DNA from: Albula goreensis
Taxonomy: Eukaryota; Chordata; Actinopteri; Albuliformes; Albulidae
DNA: 64,000 nucleotides
NCBI GenBank assembly: GCA_022829145.1
Contig: CM040741.1
Coordinates: 45,378,180-45,442,179 of the forward strand
Direction of reading: 5' to 3'
The translations under genes and the position numbers were made by a program. Positions 56,471-64,000 of the stretch are shown here, in pieces (the stretch's first letter is position 1; each line of letters starts with the position of its first letter). A model generated the notes under the pieces. It was given only the letters and a program-made list of their open reading frames with translations, did not search any database and was not told the DNA's origin.

Positions 56471-58839
56471 CCTTTGGTTTTTTAGTCTTCATTAATCAAA
56501 CATCAGGTGAAAGCCCAAAAGCACTCAGGGAGAAATGATGACACACTCGCTTCAGTGGCCGAGATCCATCTGTTTTTGTTTAGAGACAGAGACAATTGTG
56601 ATGATTTCATTTGAGGTTGAGCCTTCAGGGTATATTGACAAAGTGTTCCCAACCCCACCTGGAACCAGTCATGTTTTTCCAGGGCTGTCTCAAGCATTGG
56701 AGTGAACTTCAGATAAATAAGCACTAACTGCTCCAACACAATCAGCTTTGTTCGACCAGGACAGGGTGAGCCTACTGCTAGGTTATTTTGAGGGTCCATA
56801 GCCCCTTCTTATTCACCTGGCACCTATTTATTTTCAGTGAGAAATGCACCATTTGTCTGATTAATGTTAGTTGTCCTGTAATGAATGTGTCTTAAAATGT
56901 AGAAAATAGTCATTTGAACACCCCTAAGTGTACTGGAGGAGTATATGTGCTTCAGCTGCAGTGCTCCTTTATTACCAAACACGTGGTATTAAAGCATAAT
57001 AAAAACTGATGTTTCAAAACAGGGGAGAAAGGGAGAACTCTCCGCCAAACATAAAATAAAATGGGTTGGATTGTCGCCGGCATCCCACTGAAGGTCTGCT
57101 AAATACAATGAATCCCCCTGCAGTGTGTAGAATATACATTTCAGGCCTAATATGGCTTGAATCTGTAACACAGACATGTAAATGGATCTCTTGTGTATCT
57201 ACAGTTGGTTTCTACAAATCCCTTTTGGTTTATTGAGTGCCATTTATTCTGGCTTTGAGCAAGTGGGTGCTTGTTACATCTGTCTGTTATTTACCCAGAC
57301 TCAGTCCCCACAGGTTAGACAGTTTTGTTAGACAGACCAAGACTGAGAAGCAAATACATCAAAATACAAAGGGAAGCCTTCCAGGCATTTAACATTTATT
57401 ATTGACCCACAAAGCCTAAGTGATATGGGCCAGGGACTGCTTTTCGCAAAAGGCGCATTTATAACTGCATCTGTTTGCAAGCCTCAAGAGTATGTTTGAC
57501 TGCCGTTATCAGCATTTTATTGGTTCCCCCGGGCTCCCGTAGTGGATTTAAGGGATACTTTGTGAAGAACTTTACAGCAGCTTTTGTTACAAAAGGCATT
57601 TTGATGTGAGGAATTTGTTGGGCCTTTTTAAACTATGGTTTTCCTTTTCCCGCTTTCTTTTCCCACGTGGCAAACGCTGACAGTGATGCGTACAGTCCAC
57701 TTCCAGTTGGCATCTAACACAAGCCTCTCGATTCACCCAAACAGACTTTGTTCTTTGTGCTTGTCAGTTTCCCTCTGCACCTGAGACCCAAAGTTCAATG
57801 GAAGTTTGACCCAGATAGACCATCTCTAAAGATGTCGGCTCTCAAATGTCAACACTGCACTGTGAGCTTGGGATTCAGAGGAAAAGAACAATGCTTTCAT
57901 CTGGGGTCTTACATTTCAGCAATTGTTCATCTTGACTCAATTTCCAGTTTTTTAAATCTTCAAATCAAAATAACTAAATGTGAACACTTACTTTAATATT
58001 TGAAATTTAGATATTTTTTAGCTTGAATGCAGAGGGGTGCATAAAGTACAGCGTAATGTTGCGTAAAACAAACCCAGTCCAAAGACTAATGCCTTGCTTT
58101 CAGGATTACAGCATCAGAGTGGTATGAAGTGATAAGGGATCTTCTCATATATTTTGGACAAGGTAATTATGCTATTTAACAAAAAAAATATAAGAAATGC
58201 AATGCAAGAGATTAGATGTTGAAAAATATGTCCTCTGTAAGAATGTGAGATAGACTGCTAGATATAGATATAAGCCATACAACTGTAAATAAGACCTTCA
58301 CATACAAAGACCGGTTTGAGCCACCATCTTAAATCCCACAGTGTCAATGGCTCTGTGACAATTAAAGCCAGATAGACTGACTTAAAAAGAAGTAGGACAA
58401 GTGCTTCACTGGGCTCCCTGTCCATGTCCATCTTCATGAACGAGCAGTGAAATTTGTCTTGATGATCGATTCACTGAAACGTTAATCCCCGCAAATATCA
58501 TCAGAACTTTATTTATTATTTTTTATGCATTAATTTTTTTATAACAAAATGGAAATGGTAAATCGGCGATGGAAGAGTGTGAGATGGGGAATTTGGCAGG
58601 GGAGTCAGATGATTTCATCCTGTCACTCACTGATAAGCTATTTGCATTCCTAAAGATATTCCTTCAATATCCCTGGGGAGACAGCCCGGGATGCTCTTAT
58701 CATATCTGATCTGACAGATGTGAAATACAAAAACAGGGGTGGATGGAGGGGGGAGGAGGTAAAAAAGGAGAATCTTTTGTTATAGAAAATGGATAAGCCC
58801 TTTTAATATAAAAATATCAGCTGGGGTGGGGATTCATTT

Positions 58840-59560
58840 AATGGATAAGGAGGGGGAGAAATAACCATCGTTCATGGATCTAATTAAAAGAGACTTAAAA
58901 TCAGCTTAGAAAGTAAGAGCTCATTACACCATCCCACGTTAAACCGCTTAATTCTTTTCGACCAGGTGATTCTGGAGGCGTGACAATGATCCTGTGCACA
59001 GACCTAGAGATGCCTTCCAACCTTCTGTTGTTGTCTGTTCCGTAGTCTGGATTCTTATCCGTGTGAGGGCCCCGTGTCGGCAATCCCGCGAAGGCAAATA
59101 GGATGCGATGGGGGAAGCGAGGGGGCGGAGGAGTATCTCTCAGAGGGAGAGTTGTGGAACAGACCTGCGTGGTTTTTCTGTTCCCTCGTGGGGGAGGCGA
59201 ATATCAAAGGCCTTAATGCTGCTCCGCGCCGCAAACGTGCGGCTCATGCAAAGTGCGGCCGGGATGGCGGGGGAAGAGTTTGGAGGGCGCTGACAGCAAT
59301 TACAGCTTATCGGCTGTCACTGAGCCTCGCTGTCACGTTTTCGTCCGTCATCTTCCTGTAATGAGCTGGCGTGTCACCGCACAATTGCGGTCTGAATTTT
59401 TTTTTTTTTTTTTGCTGGTTTTGATTAGGTATGAGCGGAGTTGGGGCTCTCCTTCAACTCCAGACGCTATTATTTGACAGACGGGAGCTGGCGCGTAGTG
59501 CATCTTCTATTGACAAGCCATAGTCATGACACAAGGGAGCTTTTATGTACTCGGATTATG
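58840..59560. other. candidate conserved non-coding block, GC-rich
   Basis: The most GC-rich unique stretch of the upstream intron (around 59060-59380), with several CpG sites. A T run of about 18 lies at 59398-59415. Frames at 59074-59361 and 59108-59293 are open but show no recognisable domain. It could be an enhancer or an unannotated promoter or exon of another transcript. The sequence alone does not decide. Confidence 0.3.
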
Positions 59561-60703
59561 TGCCATTGAGTTTAAATGAGACAGATGAGGGGTGGAGGCC
59601 AATTTAAGATCAAGAACAAGGTGCTGGCAGAGTCCATTGTGACTCAAATTGCAGCCTTGATTCCACTATGGGCAGAAGTGGGAGCTGTTTCATCACCTCA
59701 TCTCCTTATGGCAAAACCCGGTGACATGGAGTGGATTAATGACTACTCAGATGTATGCATTCCTACGAGTGGTGAGCATAAATCAGCAATGCAAGTTGAG
59801 GGAATTTATCGGTGGTACTGGTGTAATCAGACCACACGTGTTTCAATACAACATTCCGCTGCATAGGCTTTGCATCTTACAATTGCTTACTGGTGGATGT
59901 GTGGATTACGTGCCTCTGTTTGCAATCAAATGTGTAAATCTGACTGGGATACAGGAAGTGGTATTCTAAAAATTTCAAATAGGCAACCAGACTTGAAGAT
60001 TAGGGGCTGGAGGATTAGAGTCCTTCATAGGAATCTCTCACCAAACCTTAACCTTGCAGTTATCAGAAAGAAATTCTAGGCAGGCGATACCTTCCAAATC
60101 ACCCAGCACTCTAATCTGTTTGGTAGGGTTAGAAAGAAAAAAAAATAACAATCATGAAATCATCCCATTCTGGATAGGGAAGTTATAATTCTGAGGATTT
60201 ACAAATATGTCAGTCAGATTTAGTGAGAAAGTCCACTTGCATCTGTAATTCCCATACTGCCCTTCCCCCTACTCCCTCTGCCATGGAGTGTTGCACCTCT
60301 ATAGTCTCCTCACCAGACGGGCTTTCTGCAGTGCCAGCAGTGATAAAACCTGTCCTGGACTCCAGATGCTGGATTGGGATTTACACTGATGGCTCCTGCA
60401 ATCATCCACAGATGTTTATTTGCTTTCTTTTAATTCTCTGTCTAGGGCATGCATTCAATCTGCATCAGCGTGACAGGCCTCCTTCCTGCAGCCACACTGT
60501 TGGTTTAAATGCAGAAGGGGCACCGGAGGGAGAGAGATCCTCTTCAATTATCATCAATGCATTGTCTGACGCATGCAGACAATACCCTTTCCTTATTCAC
60601 AACAGCTAATGAATGCAATATGCATCTGAAAGCAGCTATTGTGCTGGGAGTCGTGCAGTATGGGTATCAGTGTGTAGGCGCATGTTTATGTATGCTTGTG
60701 TAT

Positions 60704-60736
<33 letters not shown>
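60704..60736. repeat. (GT)n microsatellite in a TG-rich stretch
   Basis: A GT run inside about 180 bp (60665-60860) of degenerate TGTG/TATG-rich sequence, probably a decayed longer microsatellite. Confidence 0.95.
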
Positions 60737-60739
<3 letters not shown>

Positions 60740-63118
60740 AGTACACATATGAATGTGTTTTATGCGTTTTTCTCTTTGTATGTATCTGTGCGTGTGTGAT
60801 TTTTTATGCATTGGTTTGTGTAGGTGTATGTTTGTGTGATTCCATTTGTTAGTGTGTATCCATTTGTAGATGCATGCATCTGTGCCCTGTACAACTAGAT
60901 TCTGAGTGAGTCATTTAGTCAGAAGCAGAGGTGGTATAGCATGATTTATTTCCTAAATTATATACCCCCTTCAACCCTAATATTTTATTTGCAGTCCTGG
61001 AGACTCCATATCCCATACAAAGAGACAAGAAAGGCAATATCAACACACCATGAGGGCGAGGAGCAGAGCCAGTGCAGAGTGTGCAGTGTTGAAAGCTCCC
61101 TTGCCTCACTAAACAATACAGAGACTACTAATCAATAAGCCCTTATTAAGTATCCTTCTGCATTCTAACCACACTGAAATCACTTTAAACCCCATAATGT
61201 CCTCAGTTTCATTCCTGCAAACAATGTTTTAAAATAGCACGGTTAGAACTGTCTGACAGAATTATGAAACAGAAACAGTTATCTCAACAGTAATATACCC
61301 ACATCAAACCATTTACATTAAAATTTGACAATGCGCAAGTCTGTGAACATGCTGAGACCTGCCAATCTAATGGTGTTCATGAAAATGAATAGCATTATAA
61401 CAGTAATAGCACCATTTGAAGTTATAAACTCATTTTTTTTCACATACAGGATGACTAGAATAGATGTTAATTATCAACTTTACCAAGAAAATGTAAACAA
61501 TACAACAAAATAATTATTTCTTCCCTATCCTATTTATCACCAATGGACTTGCTGTTAAACAATACCAGTCTATACTTCCATTTATCTTTGATATTTCAGT
61601 GGAAATCAGCATGCTACAGGTTAGCGGCAGTGTTTCCTTCCTTGCTCATCTTTGGTGCTGTTCTGGTTTTTGTGATTACATCCATGTCGCCTTTTACGTT
61701 GGTTCATGCCCTGAATGCCGCTGCAACTGTCGGCCTCTTGCTATGATGACACAGTAGCTAGCTAACACCAGTGATAGATTTAGCAACAGCAGCTACTGTC
61801 CTCTGAATGGAGACGCAGACAATTCACTTGCTACTCTGTGACCTTCTGATGACACCTGGAGCAATTACCTCACATCTAGATTCAACTGATGTTTGTCATT
61901 AATTTCGACTCACATATAAAGGCTAGTTCCAATTTTATGTTTCACTAACACAATTTGGCAAGTTCTTTTCTCTGATTTCCGAGCTCACCAAATTGTTAAG
62001 AAAAAAAAAATCATTTTGAGTTGACTTTAAGGACAAACGTTGTACATAATTATGCTGAACCAGATATTGTTATAATTTTCACAGGAGGCACACACAAAGA
62101 TTTGTGTTTCAATTGCTTAAGATTCATTGAAATAGCTGTAATAGTAATAGGATGTGTTGTAGTTTATTAAAGTATTATGCACTGTGCTTTTTACACCTAT
62201 AAACAAATAAATAAATACACTGAAATAAATAAGCATTGACAATTCTTCTATTCAATATATAACAACAATGGAAAGATACACATATTTTGTACTATCTAAT
62301 AGTATGTCTAATGACTGAAGAGGAATTAAACCCTTTCTCCTGACTGTGTCCATGAATTTACACTTAAATCAATATAATTCATTTACAATCTTCTAAATTT
62401 ATTGACATTGGTTGAGGGGGTGTTCTCTTTGTTTGGCCATCCCTCTGAAATGGCCAAAATAACAATTTCAGTTACCATTTTCAAGACTTATCTCTGGTTC
62501 TCTGTATCAATCACTATGTGCAAAAATATTACTATGAAAACTAGGATAAGGTGAGACAAAGGCACAAATTAAAATGTCCACAACAATAATTCCAATTATT
62601 GTTTTGATTTCTTCAACAGTTTTAATATCTACTTCTAACCTCAGTTTACTTTCTTTTTTGCACACTACAAGTAAAGCAAATCTAAATCAATAAAATGATT
62701 TAAACATACCTTACAATAGCTTAGAGAATAATGCAAGATGAAAGAATTGCTTAGGACATGCTCACATCCCTCCAGGCCTGCCTTTGGGCTTTGCAGATAC
62801 TACACTTTTAGCAAAGTGCTGGGGGCCAGGAAGACACTTTGTTTTCAAATACTGCTTGGGAAGCATAATAAAATAACTGACTGAAGCCACTGTGCACAAT
62901 GGTGACATTGCAATGCTTAGGAGAGAGATAGCGCTCAACAGTAAAAGGTGGGTACAGCATATTGCATATTTGCCTGCAGTGGGGAGAGCTCCACTGATGG
63001 CCCCGAATCATTTCTGCTCCCCAAAATCTGTGGAATGGAGAAATCTCTGAAGATGCGATGCTGGTTATTGACAGCAGGGGGTATTGATCACAGTGAATTT
63101 TAAGCAAGGGTTACCATG

Positions 63119-63144
63119 CACACACACACACACACACACACACA
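63119..63144. repeat. (CA)13 microsatellite
   Basis: A short pure CA dinucleotide run in the intron upstream of FN1. Confidence 0.95.
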
Positions 63145-64000
63145 TCTCTGAAATTCTCTTTATGTGGTCAAGCTATAACCAGCATCAAACAAATGTATTT
63201 CCTTTCACACTACGCCCGCTCTCATATTCATGATTTCACAGGGGGAGGTCCATAATGCTAATGAACAGATACTGTTTTGACCTGAGCTATTCATCAAATG
63301 TATCAGCAGATGTCTGTGGCAATATTTTGATGATCCTCAAAGCCCTGCTGTAGGCTGAGTAGCAAGTAACATACATTCTGCACACATTAGTAAATACTGT
63401 GTGCCCACACATTGCTAGAGTGTTAGTGTGAAATTCTGTGTAGCATGGCAGGGCAAAACCTCAATTTCATCGGTATTACATGCCTATCATGGTCAGTCTC
63501 CCTCCACAGCCATTCTTTCTCAGGTTCCTAGAGGTAGATAATATTTCCTGAGTGGGATTTTAAACAGCCTTTTGTGAGCCATAAGGCCTATATTAGTCTC
63601 CACACCACTGGAGATTTTTGGCTCCATCATGCTTTGTTGTGCTCTGACAGGACCAAGGTATTAAGATGCTGTTATCCAGGGGCAGAAGTGGATTGGAATG
63701 CTTGCCGTCGTCAGGGGCAACTCTGAGGCATGGGTATGAGGCAAGTGAGTGGGAACAGCCAATTTTGGGTTTGGGCACCTGCAGAGCGCACCCTGGGCAG
63801 GGTGAATGCCCAGTGGATTTTCCCTCTGCGCTCTCCTGTAGTCTGACCTTTTCGGTATTCCCGTCACTCTGTGAAAGTTTCAGAACCATCTGTGCAAGCT
63901 GTTCCCAGAGTCAAGCTGCGGGTGATGAGTGGGGCATTGTTTGAGAGGTGATTAAGAGAAAATCATCGCCCCGCCTTTCCCAAGGAAATGTACATTGTTT

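Larger units (their letters stand above)
41788..64000 (-). other. dcc intron between Ig4 and FN1 (partial, over 22 kb)
   Basis: I looked for the Ig4 exon (YxCVAEN and VPKP-type motifs) and did not find it, so it lies beyond 64000. The stretch contains hAT copy 2, the L2 LINE remnant, five microsatellites and several unique GC-richer blocks. The rest is AT-rich with nothing recognised. Confidence 0.75.

Overview
The window is vertebrate, almost certainly teleost, genomic DNA that lies wholly inside one gene on the minus strand. The gene is dcc, the netrin-1 receptor (deleted in colorectal cancer). I found fourteen coding exons by reading the minus strand through GT/AG splice sites. Together they give an uninterrupted frame of 1,908 nt (about 635 codons), with reading phase preserved at every junction. 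The exons encode fibronectin type III (FN3) domains 1 to 6 and the first part of the juxtamembrane stretch. DCC rather than its paralogue neogenin is indicated by diagnostic stretches such as VEHPDKMANDQ after FN6, LYES in FN4 and ISREGKPRA in FN6. No exon for the Ig domains, signal peptide, transmembrane segment or cytoplasmic P1-P3 motifs was found, so the gene continues beyond both ends.

Layout in transcription order (high to low coordinate): 64000-41788 is more than 22 kb of the intron between Ig4 and FN1. FN1 is at 41787-39060 (2 exons), FN2 at 34579-30763 (2), FN3-3 at 27950-17488 (3, including one of only 50 nt), FN4 at 16800-11618 (2), FN5 at 8528-6753 (2) and FN6 at 5856-2330 (2). 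A 33-nt exon at 1529-1497 opens the juxtamembrane linker, and 1496-1 is the start of the next intron. Every FN3 domain begins and ends at a phase-1 boundary.

The introns hold typical fish repeats. There are two related hAT-like non-autonomous elements in opposite orientation, each with 8-bp target duplications. There is a Tc1/mariner fossil, a decayed L2-clade LINE with its 3' tail, a separate inverted copy of an L2-tail type repeat, and a probable L1-like LINE remnant. Long (CA)n/(GT)n, TCTA, CT and trinucleotide microsatellites are also present. Several unique, GC-richer or TAATTA-rich stretches look like candidate conserved non-coding elements, but this cannot be shown without alignment.

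The most interesting observation is at the first FN5 exon (8290-8528). A second, pyrimidine-led AG lies 66 nt inside the exon, in frame. It matches in position and logic the alternative 3' splice site that makes the long and short DCC isoforms in mammals, which differ in the FN4-FN5 linker. The exon-proximal acceptor is fed by a long UG-repeat tract instead of a normal polypyrimidine tract, and three YCAY motifs lie in the optional segment. I see no new gene system in this window. The short ORFs away from the dcc exons look like chance or repeat-derived frames.
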